This document shows positions 22,605 to 33,545 of a stretch of 64,000 nt of DNA, in pieces. The notes under the pieces are model-generated. The model was not told the DNA's origin and did not search any database. It worked only from the letters and a program-made list of their open reading frames with translations. Made by a program: the position numbers and the translations under genes. The stretch is taken from contig NC_090990.1 in the NCBI RefSeq assembly GCF_041146395.1, positions 47,781,001 through 47,845,000 of the forward strand, given 5' to 3'. The DNA comes from Eulemur rufifrons (Eukaryota; Chordata; Mammalia; Primates; Lemuridae). Position 1 is the stretch's first letter. Every line of letters starts with the position of its first letter.

Positions 22605-23013
22605 ATTGATTCTTTGCCATTCCTCCCATTGAGAGGTAGGGTCTATGTCCCTGAAATCTGTGCAGGCTTGTGGCATGGAAGTGATGCTATGTGACTTCCA
22701 TGGCTAAATCATAAAAGATCATGCCTCTTCCACCTGATCTCTTGAATACTTACTTTTGGATGATTCCTTTTGGGACACTCCCTCTCAGAACCAACCTCCA
22801 TGCTGTGGGAAGCCCAAGTCACATGGAGAAGCCACATATAGGTGGCTCTGGTCTTCAGTCTGAGCTGAGCCTGTCCTTTGAGTCCTCTCTGACCAGGGAC
22901 CAGAGAGCTGAGTGAACATGCTCACACATTGTTCCAGCTCCCAGCCATTCAATTCTTCTCAGCTGAGACTCCATCCTACCCCGAGACACCAAGAAGCAGA
23001 AACAAGACATTCT
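22605..23013 (+). mobile_element. Outer LTR-like repeat, left part
   Basis: 'gccattcctcccattgagag', 'gtagggtctatgtccctgaa', 'gtgatgctatgtgacttcca' and 'ccatgctgtgggaagcccaa' belong to a common old mammalian repeat ending in 'gcagcaatagataactggaa', which is found at 23741-23762. It is interrupted by a second LTR at 23014-23652. I place it near MaLR/MLT1 types without certainty. Confidence 0.65.
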
Positions 23014-23652
23014 TGCTATGGTAGGCAGAATTCTAAGATGGTTCCCCAAATTCCCCCTCCTGCACATATCCTGCATAATCTCCTCTCCTTGAGTGGGGGA
23101 GAACTGTGACTATGATAGCATATTACTCCCATGATTAGGTTACACTTTATGGCAAAGTGAAGGGATTTTGCAAATGTAATTAAAATCCCAAATCAGATGG
23201 TTCTGAGTTAAAGAAAAGGGATATTATTCAGGGCGGGCCTGGCTTAATCAGTTGACAGCCCTTAAAAGAAGTACTGGTCCCTTTCTCAGGGCAGAGATTC
23301 TTCTGCCAGCCTTGAAGAACGGAGCTGCCATGTTGTGACAGGGCCACATGGCAAGGAACTACTGGTGGTCTCTGGGAGCTGAGAGGAGCCCCCTGCTGAC
23401 ATCTGGCAAAAAAATGTGGACCTCAGTCCTACAACCTCAAGGGACTAAATTCCACCAATAACCATGTGAGCTTGAAAAAGGCCCTCAGCTCCAGAAAGAA
23501 ACCGTGACTGCAACCTTGTCAGGCTCTGAGCAGAGGACCCAGCTAAGCTGGGTCCAGACCCTTGGCCCACTGAAATATTAGGTGCATGATATTTAGTGCT
23601 GCTAAATAAGTGACAATTTGCTCCACAGCAATAGAAAACTAATATACCTGCT
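23014..23652 (+). mobile_element. Inner MLT1-like (ERVL-MaLR) LTR
   Basis: It opens with 'tgctatggtaggcagaattc', then 'gttacactttatggcaaagt', 'ggattttgcaaatgtaatta', 'gccacatggcaaggaactac', and closes with 'caatagaaaactaatata'. This is a solo LTR without internal retroviral sequence. The five-base target duplication could not be resolved. Confidence 0.75.
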
Positions 23653-23772
23653 GTGCCCTGTATACATTCCTGATTCAAAAAAATCTGTGTGCATAATGAA
23701 ATAGTTATTTTATACAACTAAATGTGGGTTGGTTTGTTTATGCAGCAATAGATAACTGGAACAAGCAGTCAC
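23653..23772 (+). mobile_element. Outer LTR-like repeat, right part
   Basis: 'gctgtgccctgtatacattc', 'ctgattcaaaaaaatctgtg' and 'tttgtttatgcagcaataga' continue the element broken at 23013. Confidence 0.65.
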
Positions 23773-23774
23773 TA

Positions 23775-23975
23775 AAAAAGATAAAAATCTTGTCCTTGCT
23801 GCCTTCTTCCCCCTTTTGAAGGGGAGAAAGACAATTAAATAAATAAATAAGTAAAATATGGAGTATGTTGGATGGGGACAAGTGCCAGGAGGTGAAAAAA
23901 GCAGGAAAGGGGGATGATGACTTTGGGGGGTGGTTTCAGTTTTAGACCGAAATGTTTAATGATGTTCACAATATT
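23775..23975 (-). repeat. L2 3' end, antisense, right part
   Basis: 'taaaaatcttgtccttgctg', 'ggagaaagacaattaaataa' and 'gttggatggggacaagtgcc' continue the antisense L2 of 22525-22604. Confidence 0.75.
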
Positions 23976-24149
23976 TGACTATAGATGGTGAGGAACGCTG
24001 ACCAGGCAGAACAGATGCTGACCGCTGTACTAAAACAGGACCCTGGAGGTCCCTTGCTATGCTAGGCGTTGTTTAGTTTGGGATCGTGTATTTATTTGCA
24101 TGCTCCTCAACTCAAGAGGAATAAAAAGTCCTGGTGGGTATTATCACAC

Positions 24150-24330
24150 CTCATTCATGGATTCATTTAACCCTGGGCTCAGCAAATATTCACTGAGTGC
24201 CTGTTGTGCTGGGCCACGTGGAGATGCGGGACTCCACTCGCCACTGATGTCTGAGGCCTTACCGTACAGCTGAGGCAGTAGTGTGAACCAAGCGGCAGCA
24301 GTGGTAAGTGCCATGAGTACTGTTGCATTT
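24150..24330 (-). repeat. L2 3' end, antisense
   Basis: 'ttcatggattcatttaaccc', 'cactgagtgcctgttgtgct' and 'gtggtaagtgccatgag' follow antisense L2. Confidence 0.6.
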
Positions 24331-24864
24331 CTGTCTCACCTATTGGACTGTGGCTCTAGGAGTAGAAAAGAGAGAGAAGCTGAGTCTATCAGCAAAGCTG
24401 CTGGGGGTGTTGGAAGTGGAACCGAATCTCCAAGGATGGGTATTTCCATAGGGGACCTTATTCGTCTCTGTCTGCCCCCTAGTGCCCAGCACGGGGAATG
24501 CAGAAGTGTGGAATGCCAGCCGCCTCCAGCCCCGCAGCAAACACAGCTGACTGCGGGAGGCTCTCTGTTCCCAGCTGAGCCCAGACTCTGCCTGAGAATC
24601 CTTCTCAACACTTTTAACCATTACTGGAGGATCAGAGATGACACGTGAAATAAAACCTATTAACCATCTCTGGTAGCTTAACATCTTGGACATGGTAGGT
24701 GCTAGTATTAGTTAATTAGTCAACAGCCCACCTGTTGGGAGAAGAAAAAACCATCTCCAGAAGCAAAGGTTATCGGAGGGATGGTTTAGGAGGGAAGTTT
24801 CGTGCTGTATGACAGCTCAGGTGTATCCCTTCAGCCATAGGCTTCCTTCATTCAAAGAAAGACA
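24331..24864. other. Unassigned stretch with opposing open frames
   Basis: Frames of 121 codons (24283-24648, plus) and 117 and 91 codons (minus) overlap. None shows a known domain, and the plus frame begins inside the L2 fragment. Local GC is higher than average, which favours chance open frames. Confidence 0.45.
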
Positions 24865-25065
24865 GTCACGGTTTGGGGTTTTGAAGTCAGGCTGAGCAAG
24901 GTTTAAATCTTGGCCTTTCCATTTATAACCCATATCATCTAAAGTAAGTTAATTCATCTTTCTGAATCTCAGTGTTCTCATTTATAAGATGGGAATAATA
25001 ATGCCTATCTTGTCCTAAGGATTTTTAAATCAAATAATATATAAAATGTATAGATGTTATTTTAC
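24865..25065 (+). repeat. MIR SINE
   Basis: 'gcaaggtttaaatcttggcc', 'ctgaatctcagtgttctcat', 'ttataagatgggaataataa' are MIR boxes in order. Confidence 0.85.
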
Positions 25066-25450
25066 AAATTTTGTTATACAAGAAATGGTATATTATTTTA
25101 TTAAAGTAAATCCAACTCCAAACCTCTAGCCCACCAAGCTGGAAGTAAATTCAATCTTTGTTGCTATAGGGACTCCACTTCACACCCCATCTCCGTAAGG
25201 GCTCAGAAAAGTCCCGCCAGGACACACTGTAACTTACCCTTCACAAGGTCAGAGAACCTTTCTTCTGTCACTTTTTGGCCCTGTCACATTACCCTGAGGA
25301 CAGGAGATGCTTAATAGCTATCTTCTTGGAATCAGGGCCAGTAAAAAAACAGTGGGAATTAAAACCAAACTAATATCTCAATGCTACTGTCTTACCACAT
25401 CCATAAAACCTCTAACGTACTCCCTGACACATGGCATATGCCAATTAGTT
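25066..25450. other. Unassigned stretch
   Basis: No recognised repeat or gene. Confidence 0.4.
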
Positions 25451-25454
25451 TTTC

Positions 25455-25510
25455 ATTTATTCAAAAATACTTGCAAGGCCCTATTACTTGCCACACACCA
25501 TTTTTGAACT
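25455..25510 (-). repeat. L2 3' end, antisense, left part
   Basis: 'catttattcaaaaatacttg' and 'ttacttgccacacacca' are antisense L2. The L2 resumes at 25742 after a DNA transposon. Confidence 0.65.
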
Positions 25511-25741
25511 GAGGGTTTTTCAACTTCGGCACTGTCAACATTTTGAACTCCATTCTTTATTGCTGAGGAGAAGGAGGGATGCTGTCCTGTGTATTGTAGG
25601 ATGTTTAGCAGCATCCTTGGCCTCTACGTATGAAATGCCAGTAGCAAGCTCCACGCCCACCCCAGTTGTGACAACCAAAAATGTCTTCAGACCTTACCAA
25701 ATGTTGCCTGGGGAAAAACCACCCCTGGTTTAGAACCCTTG
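25511..25741 (+). mobile_element. Short hAT-Charlie-type DNA transposon
   Basis: 'tttttcaacttcggcactgt', 'gtcctgtgtattgtaggatg', 'tttagcagcatccttggcct', 'gttgtgacaaccaaaaatgt' and 'ggtttagaaccc' match a well-known ~220-base mammalian hAT MITE. It starts and ends with the inverted sequence 'gggtttttcaac/gtttagaaccc'. It splits an L2. Confidence 0.8.
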
Positions 25742-25865
25742 AATGAAATAAGCAAAGGAAAATCCCTATCCTCATGGAGTTTACATTCTAGTGTTTACAT
25801 TCAAGTGGGGGAGACAGATATAAATTTATATATTTATACATATAAATGTATTTATAACATAATTT
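25742..25865 (-). repeat. L2 3' end, antisense, right part
   Basis: 'gaaaatccctatcctcatgg', 'agtttacattctagtgttta' and 'gtgggggagacagatataaa' continue the L2 of 25455-25510. It ends in an AT-rich run. Confidence 0.75.
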
Positions 25866-26940
25866 CAGGTATGGAAGGATGGAGAGGGCTGATAATTCCT
25901 TCCCCCCCTGCTTCTCTGGATAAATAAGAGCCAAGAACCATTCTGAAGACAGAAGCATAGGCATCAGGCCCTGATGAAAAGACATTTCGTTGATATGCAA
26001 AAGTCAGAGAAATGGAACTGAATGATCTGAAATAACATCAGAAAGAAAAAGAATTATCATTTAAATAACCATATTGAAGGATCAGCATTCATCTCCTTTG
26101 GACACATTTCTGTCCCTGGAAAAATAACCTCATCAACAGAAGCCCAGGACATCCATACACTAAAGGGAAAAATTTCTCCTCCCTTCTCTGCACCTCTGGG
26201 CTATTCTTTTGAACACTTAGGGAAGAATACAGAGAGTGCCCCTATTCAATGAAGCCTTAAATTATGAAATAAGGCAAGAGCACATAAAAATAAAGAATTA
26301 TTGGGAAGATCGCTGAAATTATTTTTATCATAATGTCACTTAAATGCAGTAAAATTTGGTTTTAAACAACTAGATTTAAAAATCCCTTACATAGCTTTTG
26401 TACAATTTATAAAACCAGAACAAATTTATAAGTTAAATATAAGCAAACCACAAAATTAATGAAATTCAAGTTATATAGCGGCTCTGGTTTTGCTAAAACT
26501 AGCTTGCCATTCTAAACACAGCCAAGTTCCGTGTGGCGCGCCGCTCGCCCTGTGTGCTGTGAGATGATTCAGTTCTCCCACCTGTTTCTCCCTTAGGTTT
26601 GCTATGAAACCTTTGTCCTTGGGGTGTGCGGTAATATAATTTGACCATCCTGTGGTGTCAACACATCATTTTCTTATTAGGTCTGCTTTTTCTGTTCTTT
26701 CCTCACTAGCCCACTAAAACCATCCAATCTAAACACACATACAAACTTAGAGAAGGGCACCAAGGGCAATACCAGGTTATAAGGTGGTCATTTGAGTGTC
26801 TAGAATACACTTACATGGGCTTTTTTTCTCTTCCTTTCTAAGATTATCATTTAAATGAATGCTTCAGATTTAAAGGCTCTTGTAGAGAACTCTAAGACCC
26901 CTAATAATACACCCATGGAACCCTAGACCCAGTTTGAAAG
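25866..26940. other. AT-rich unassigned stretch with a CpG knot at 26530-26548
   Basis: No transposon or gene recognised. 'ggcgcgccgctcgcc' at 26535-26549 holds four CpG sites in otherwise CpG-poor DNA and contains an intact GGCGCGCC. Confidence 0.5.
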
Positions 26941-26944
26941 GCAC

Positions 26945-27122
26945 TGGTGTAATGGCTAAAGGCACCAGAAGCAGAATGTCTAGGGCTCAGAATTCTGGCT
27001 CCACCACTTACTAGCCATGAGACCTTGAATAAGAAATTTATGATAGCTCCTAGAATTACTGTATAAAACACTCTAAACAATGCCCAGCACTTAATAAATG
27101 CTCAATAAATGTTAGCTATTTT
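26945..27122 (+). repeat. MIR SINE, nearly full length
   Basis: 'ctggtgtaatggctaaaggc', 'ctggctccaccacttactag', 'caatgcccagcacttaataa' and 'atgctcaataaatgttagct' are MIR. Confidence 0.85.
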
Positions 27123-27400
27123 GACCAATGACTATTATTAAAGAACCATGTGCCACCCAAGATTGGATTCCACAGAAATTTACATCTGAACAAAACAGGC
27201 CAGGAGCAACACTGAGAAGTCATCTGTCTCTGCTTCCCTTCCCCTGCCTTTCCAATGCCCCTCTCACCCTCTAGGTTCCTAAGCACCATCACCACCTGAG
27301 ACACCAGTCTAGCTCCTGGTTAGCCATCAGCTCATCCTTCTGCCTCTCCTTGTCCCACCGCTCCCTTCCAGAACACTAGGATAGAATGGTTATTTGTAGA
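27123..27400. other. Unassigned C/T-rich stretch
   Basis: No clear family. It could be a strongly decayed L2. Confidence 0.35.
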
Positions 27401-27404
27401 CTTT

Positions 27405-27512
27405 CAAAAATCATTTATTGAGCAACTACTATATGATAGGCACTTTGAATACTAATTTTATTTAATTCTCTCAACAGGTCAGCAAACAGGATTGCTGATC
27501 CTCATATGCAGA
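27405..27512 (-). repeat. MIR SINE, antisense, left part
   Basis: 'atcatttattgagcaactac', 'tatatgataggcactttgaa' and 'ttaattctctcaacagg' are antisense MIR. It is interrupted by an L2 3' end. Confidence 0.75.
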
Positions 27513-27595
27513 AACCACTGTATCTCTAATGTCAAGCACAGTCTCTGGGAAACAGTAAGAGCTCAATCAACATGTATCAAATGAATGAATGAACA
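27513..27595 (+). repeat. L2 3' tail inside an MIR
   Basis: 'tgtatctctaatgtcaagca', 'cagtctctgggaaacagtaa' and 'gtatcaaatgaatgaatgaa' are a short L2 3' end lying between the two MIR halves. Confidence 0.7.
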
Positions 27596-27688
27596 TCACC
27601 ATGACTGAGGTTATAGAGCTAGTAACTGGAAGAGATGCATTCAACCCCAAGATGGATTCCATAGCTTTTAATGCTCTTTCCTCTACAC
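27596..27688 (-). repeat. MIR SINE, antisense, right part
   Basis: 'gaggttatagagctagtaac' and 'aatgctctttcctctacacc' continue the MIR of 27405-27512. Confidence 0.7.
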
Positions 27689-28231
<543 letters not shown>

Positions 28232-28341
28232 AATTTTTCCCCCAACTATTTAAAAGTATAAAAACCATTCTTACCCCCTGAACCATACAAACACAAGACG
28301 CTGGCTGGATTTGGCCTGTGGCCACAGTTTGTCAATCCCTG
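28232..28341 (+). mobile_element. hAT DNA transposon, right part
   Basis: 'ggctggatttggcctgtggc' and 'cacagtttgtcaatccctg' complete the hAT element begun at 27689. The terminal 'gtttgtcaatccctg' is inverted relative to its start. Confidence 0.85.
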
Positions 28342-29324
28342 CCCTTCACCAAGTTGCCTCCCAAGCTCCCAACTCTCTTCAGTCCTCTCCCCAGCCAGGT
28401 GGAATGCATACAATTCCAGATACTAGAATTTCACACTCAGACCGGTTAAATTTTTCAACTGATTCTGAAGTTGTGCCATGCAGGCAATGGCCTATCTCCC
28501 CAAAAGCCTTCCCCACACATGGGAACCTGCAAATTCTCCTCAGTGCCCAGTATACACAATGTCTTTCCTCTAAGCATGGCTTTGCACCCCAAATAAGTTC
28601 TAGATTATTTCAGGATTAAGTAAGGTGTCAAATAATAAAGTTGGTCCGTTCCAAGAGGGCAATTATCTAATCTGTTAATGAAAGAGCAGTCACATATCAT
28701 AGCAAAATCTCATCTGGTATATTCATTACAGGCAAAATTAAGATAAGTGAAGCTTGCTTTATCCCCTTATTAAGTCAGACAAATGACTACATATATTTTC
28801 TAGATAAGAGGCTGTTTAGAAGGACGAACCTCTATATTTTACAAATGTAGCTTCCATTTTCTTTTTAGCAAGGAAATTTAGAACAACTTGCCTTGCTGTA
28901 AATCACAGTACTTCTAGTTGTTTTTTCTCTCTGCAAATGAGACATTGCCTGACATCTAACATGTGGCAAGATCTGAGAAAAGTTTCCACAAATTGGTAAA
29001 ATTCTTTCTACATGAATATGTAATGTAATCTTCTTATTAAATAAGAATAGATAATTTCCCCCAAAATGAATGCAATAAAGGGGCATAGAAAGAATAAATA
29101 ATTCTAATACTGTTCTTTAATTCTGCTTGTAATTTTCCAAATTCCAGACTGATGGCGACATAGTGGGCCTATTCTACTGCACACTATTTCAAAATGTTCA
29201 TGCTCGTTAGGGAAATCCACAGGGACAGTAGTTCTAAAAAGCTCCCAAATGCAGTAAACTTGCATCATTTTATAGCAAAAGAAAAAGTCATTCTTTTGTC
29301 ATATTTGTCTATATTATGTATGCA
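28342..29324. other. Repeat-poor stretch, ~1 kb
   Basis: No transposon recognised. From about 28640 the sequence is AT-rich with GATA/TAAT-type words and could be regulatory. Nothing firmer can be said. Confidence 0.35.
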
Positions 29325-29440
29325 TCTATTCAACAAACATTTACTGAGCAGCAACTATGAGTTCAGGCATTGTGCTATGTATGATAGGGGATTGTGTAAA
29401 AACATAGTCATTGTCCTCAAGAAATCACAGTTTAATTAGA
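29325..29440 (-). repeat. L2 3' end, antisense
   Basis: 'ctattcaacaaacatttact', 'gttcaggcattgtgctatgt' and 'cattgtcctcaagaaatcac' are antisense L2. Confidence 0.8.
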
Positions 29441-29444
29441 GAGA

Positions 29445-29725
29445 AGATGATAATTATGATAATGCTGATTATACTGAGCACATAATCACTGATTATGTGT
29501 CTGGCACTATGCTAAATGATCTACTTACATAATCCCCTTTAATGTCACTCCACCTCAATAACATGTGAGATAGGTGCTATTAATATCCCCATTTTACAGA
29601 GAAAGCAACTGAGGCTTAGATAGGCTCACTACCTCGCCCATGGTTATATAGCAGATAAGAAGGTGGATCTGAGATATGAGCCCAAAAAGACTGACTCTAG
29701 AGCTTGCTATGCTAGAAGTTGCACA
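29445..29725 (-). repeat. MIR SINE, full length, antisense
   Basis: 'gtgtctggcactatgctaaa', 'gtgagataggtgctattaat', 'atccccattttacagagaaa', 'gcaactgaggcttagatagg' and 'gactctagagcttgctatgc' cover the whole antisense MIR. Confidence 0.9.
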
Positions 29726-29899
29726 TAAATAACCATAATACAATGCTGAGAGTAATATATATTAATACTTTAGATGGGAAAACATAGGCCATGTTCACAA
29801 AAAAGCTGTAAGTCCAGTTTGGCACCAACTATACGTTATTGGGTGGAGCAGAAGATAAGGTAGAAAGACAAGTGAGGGTCTATGCATATAAGGTCATTA

Positions 29900-30045
29900 G
29901 AAGTGGACATTTATGTAGTACTTTAGAGTGTACAAGACTCTATGAGACAACTATCATCTTCATTTTACGAAAGAAAAACTTGAGGATCAGATTAGCAAAA
30001 TTACCCACCCAGGGGCACGCAGCCAGCAAGTTTCAGATCTCATTG
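29900..30045 (-). repeat. MIR SINE, antisense
   Basis: 'ctatgagacaactatcatct', 'tcattttacgaaagaaaaac' and 'ccaggggcacgcagccagca' are antisense MIR. Confidence 0.75.
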
Positions 30046-30049
30046 ACTT

Positions 30050-30570
30050 GTTCAGAAGGTATTCATTAGCCCAGGTACTGTGCCAGTCACCAAAGATAAT
30101 CATGAACCAGACAGACATAGTCATCGCCTTCACAACACCATGACAACCATTATAAACAAGTCATTGCAATCAAGTATGGGGTGTGCTACGATGGAAGAAG
30201 TGCAGGGTGCTCTGTGAGCCTAGTAGCCCAGGGAGACAGGGAAGGCCTCAAGAATGAAGGGGCATTTAAGCAGCCTGAAAGATATGCAGGAGTTAGCTTG
30301 ATAACGGGGTGGGTGGGAGACGGAATATGATAGAGAATATTCCAAGCAGAGCCTTCCAAGTATGTGCAAAAGCCCGGAGGAGAGAGAAAAGTCGGGCATT
30401 TTCCAGGAAGTGAGAAGTTTAAAGGAGAGAGTCCAGAAAGCAGGAGCTGGAGAGGTTGGCAGATGTCAGATTCTGAGGGCAGAGGGGCAGCCATTGAAAG
30501 TTTCTAAGCAGGAGTCGGGGGAAGGTGGCAGAGGGTAGGGATGATGTGGTTAGATTTAGGTATTGAAAGA
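30050..30570 (-). repeat. L2 3' region, ~520 bases, antisense
   Basis: 'gcccaggtactgtgccagtc', 'acagggaaggcctcaagaat', 'gcatttaagcagcctgaaag', 'gaatattccaagcagagcc' and 'gcagccattgaaagtttcta' follow antisense L2 over its length. Confidence 0.85.
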
Positions 30571-30749
30571 AGAGTAAAGCTATAAAAGAGAAATAGCATT
30601 AGATAGTATAGAATGGGGCCAAACTGAAGGTGTTTGGAACTCAGACCCAAGACTATTTGACATGAAGATTGTGGACTCATCACTTCCCACTCTTTCTTGG
30701 GAGGCAGTGGGAAATCCCTGAAGCTTTAGAGGAGGTAAGGGACAGCAAC

Positions 30750-31130
30750 AGAACTGTGTATTGGGGCTGGGCGCGGTGGCTCACGCCTGTAACCCTAGCA
30801 CTCTGGGAGGCCGAGGCGGGTGGATCGCTCGAGGTCAGGAGTTCGAGACCAGCCTGAGCAAGAGCGAGACCCCGTCTCTGCTAAAAATAGAAAGAAATGA
30901 TCTGGCCAACTAAAAATATATATAGAAAAAATTAGCCGGGCCTGGTGGCGCATGCCTGTAGTCCCAGCTACCCGGGAGGCTGAGGCAGTAGGATCGCTTA
31001 AGCCCAGGAGTTTGAGGTTGCTGTGAGCGAGGCTGACGCCACGGCACTCACTCTAGCCCGGGCAACAGAGTGAGACTCTGTCTCAAAATAAATAAATAAA
31101 TAAATAAAAAGAAAAGAACTGTGTATTGGG
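30750..31130 (+). mobile_element. Young strepsirrhine Alu with perfect target duplications
   Basis: The Alu body is 30766-31114. Left arm starts 'gctgggcgcggtggctcacg' and keeps many CpGs. The lemur-type middle region includes 'atctggccaactaaaaatat'. The right arm has 'gctgacgccacggcactcac', and the tail is (AAAT)n. Both flanks carry the identical 16-mer 'agaactgtgtattggg' at 30750-30765 and 31115-31130. CpG retention and exact duplications mark it as the youngest insertion in the window. Confidence 0.97.
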
Positions 31131-31164
31131 AAGATGAGCTGGAGCTGCACAGGGGCAACAATGA

Positions 31165-31265
31165 CTCATTCACTCTTTTTTCATTCAATAAATACTTGCT
31201 GAGCACCTACTATGTGCTAGGCACTGTGTAGTAGTTTTAGGCATGGAGATTGGAAGGTGTGTCAT
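31165..31265 (-). repeat. L2 3' end, antisense
   Basis: 'ttcattcaataaatacttgc', 'tgagcacctactatgtgcta' and 'ggcactgtgtagtagtttta' are antisense L2. Confidence 0.8.
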
Positions 31266-31299
31266 TAGCGCGGCTGCAAACACATTTAAAAAGCCCGTT

Positions 31300-31600
31300 C
31301 TCTAATATTCCTTTAAGACCCTCATCCATAAAGCTTTCCCTGTTTCTGCCCTTCCAAAGCTACTTAAGACTTTTCTTAGCTTAATCACCTGGTCTGTTCC
31401 ATGAAATCACACAGCCTTGCTACTGTTATCTCAGAATCATTCATTAATTGGTGCATACACGTCTTATCTCAAGTGTGCCTCAGGACTCTGACCCACATTA
31501 TTTTTAAATTCTGGAGTGCTTAATGTAGTTCTGGACACACAACAAAGGATTAGCTAAGAAGCTGAGTGATTGGATGAATGAATGAATGGACAGGATTGCA
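31300..31600 (+). repeat. L2 3' end
   Basis: 'ccataaagctttccctgttt', 'tcaggactctgacccacatt', 'ttctggacacacaacaaagg' and 'gattggatgaatgaatgaat' follow L2. Confidence 0.7.
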
Positions 31601-31869
31601 TGAGAACAGTCTTTGAATGTTTGCTGCTATGTTACGTTTTAACATGTTAGATTCCATTCTTTTCATCATTCTCTGAAGAAACTAGTAACATACACTTTTT
31701 TTAACTTATAAAATTTTAAAAATCAGTCCTGTACATACCATAATATCATCCTCCAGTCATTACAAATTCTTGCATCTTATAATGTGTTTTTCAGGCCTGA
31801 GGGCTTGGATTAAAACAACATGGTAGTTAGTGTTGTGAAAGTGCAAAGCAAGTCAAGAGAGAAATAGGT
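31601..31869. other. Unassigned stretch
   Basis: No recognised repeat or gene. Confidence 0.4.
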
Positions 31870-32075
31870 CCATATCCCAATATTTGCAAAACACCTACTA
31901 TGTGTAGGGCATATGCTTTGCCTCTGCTGATGACCCTTATTTTCCCTTATTTTCCACAAGGAAACAGGAGCATGCATTAAACACTTCTTATGTGCCAGTA
32001 AATATGCTAGGAATTGCATTTGCATTATTCCATTTATAAGCTTCATAATAAAGCAATAGGATACATGCAGGTATT
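31870..32075 (-). repeat. MIR/L2 antisense fragments
   Basis: 'acacctactatgtgtagggc' (31890-31909) and then 'acacttcttatgtgccagta' with 'catttataagcttcataata' (31980-32050) are two antisense SINE/LINE end boxes, perhaps from separate insertions. Confidence 0.55.
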
Positions 32076-32218
32076 TCTTCTGCTCAAATTTGTACTTGAC
32101 TACTGGGTATAACTTGATAGATTAAGTAAGGAATATATTTTGCATCATGTGGACTTCAGTTGGTTATTACACAATTGCAATGAGGATTTAGCACCTCATC
32201 CTTTAAAAAGCTAATATT

Positions 32219-32353
32219 GGTCCAGTGCAGTGGCTCACACCTGTAATCCCAAGACTTTAGGAGGCTGGGGCAAGAGGGCCACTTGAGGCCAGGAGCTGGA
32301 GACCAGCCCGGGCAGCATAGCGAGACCGCATCTCTAACAAACAAACAAAAAAA
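32219..32353 (+). mobile_element. Alu left monomer (FLAM type)
   Basis: 'cagtggctcacacctgtaat', 'aggaggctggggcaagaggg', 'gaccagcccgggcagcatag' then an A-rich (CAAA)n tail at 32337-32353. Only one arm is present and the tail follows it directly, as in free left Alu monomers. Confidence 0.85.
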
Positions 32354-32597
32354 GGCTGGTACCCAAGAATAGAGTAACATTTAGCAGCTTTGTTTGAGCA
32401 GTTGGCTCAACTTACTCAGCCTTGTGTTCTGTTTTCACTGTTTGTAGTTATAACCTATACTGCTATTTATTTTAAAGGTCCAGAAACCTGTTGCTTTGAT
32501 CTGGTTTTATGTTTTGTTCATAATTTTGTGCTTTTAGGTTTGTTTCTGCTCTGTTTTGATCCCTCAATTTGTGAGTTTTAGTCCACAATAATAAAAT

Positions 32598-33091
32598 ATA
32601 CTTGTTATTAGCTTCCTAGGGTTGCCATAACAAATTACCACAAATTTGGAGGCTTAAAACAACAGAACATTATTCTTTTATAGTTCTGGGGACCAGAAGT
32701 CCAAAATTAAGGCATTGGCAGGAATGGGTCCTCCTGGAGGCTCTGAGGGAGAATCTATTTCCGAACTTTCTCCTAGCTTCTGATGGCTGCCATCAATCCT
32801 TGACATTCTTTGGCTTCTAGATGTGTCACTCCAATCTCTGTCTTCATGAAACTTTCTCCTGTGTCTATATGTCTTTTCCTCTTCTGTCTCTCATAAACAT
32901 ACATGTCATTGGATTTAGGACCCACCCAGTTAATCCAGAATGACATCATTACCAGATCCTTAACTTAACTACATCTGCAAAAAACCCTTTTTCCAAACAA
33001 GGTCATGTTCACAGGTTCCTGGTGGGCATGTGTTTTCAGGTGGGGTGGTGGGGGTGGGGAAGGGAGGTAGCATTCAATCCACTATGATACT
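32598..33091 (-). mobile_element. MLT1-type (ERVL-MaLR) solo LTR, antisense
   Basis: The reverse complement reads as MLT1. On the plus strand: 'ttattagcttcctagggttg', 'ggcttaaaacaacagaacat', 'gttctggggaccagaagtcc', 'ccaaacaaggtcatgttcac' and 'cattcaatccactatg'. The LTR spans 32603-33086 and is flanked by the identical five bases 'atact' (32598-32602 and 33087-33091), the duplication size expected for this class. No internal retroviral sequence adjoins it. Confidence 0.9.
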
Positions 33092-33399
33092 TATAGCTGT
33101 TCTTTTTAAACACAAATTTTAATGTTGAAAATCCCACAAGAAAAATTAAAACAACTGTTATAAGTCTGAAACTCTCTAGCTCCTAACCCTTTTTTCTCCA
33201 CTGAAGCAATTGTTTTGTAATGAAACTTTCATTATGAATGAATACATAATTCACGTAAATGAATAAATAACCCAAGCTTTCTTAGGATTGTAACTCCCTG
33301 TATGAGTGAGTTAGTGTCTGCAAAGCATTCAAAAATAATATCTGAATCATAGAATGCATTGTATGAGTTAGATAAATAATAAAGTAAAAATTGTGTTCC
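33092..33399. other. AT-rich unassigned stretch
   Basis: No repeat or gene recognised. There are scattered GAATAAAT words at 33236-33270. Confidence 0.4.
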
Positions 33400-33545
33400 A
33401 GAAGAGCAGACGGTATTATTGTCCCATTTTACAGATGGAGGAATAGGAAGTTTGGTGAGGTTCAGTTACTAGCCCAAACAGTGAGAGCCCATGATTCAAG
33501 CTCACATGGTCTGACCCCAAAGCCAGGTTCTTTCACTGCACTCTG
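33400..33545 (-). repeat. MIR SINE, antisense
   Basis: 'attattgtcccattttacag', 'ctagcccaaacagtgagagc' and 'gttctttcactgcactctgg' are antisense MIR. Confidence 0.8.

Noticed and set aside
24283..24648. 121-codon open frame as a gene
   Set aside because: It starts inside an L2 fragment, overlaps two long frames on the other strand and shows no domain; local GC content explains it.
26535..26549. CpG island promoter
   Set aside because: Only about 15 bases are CpG-dense; the surrounding sequence is AT-rich and CpG-poor.
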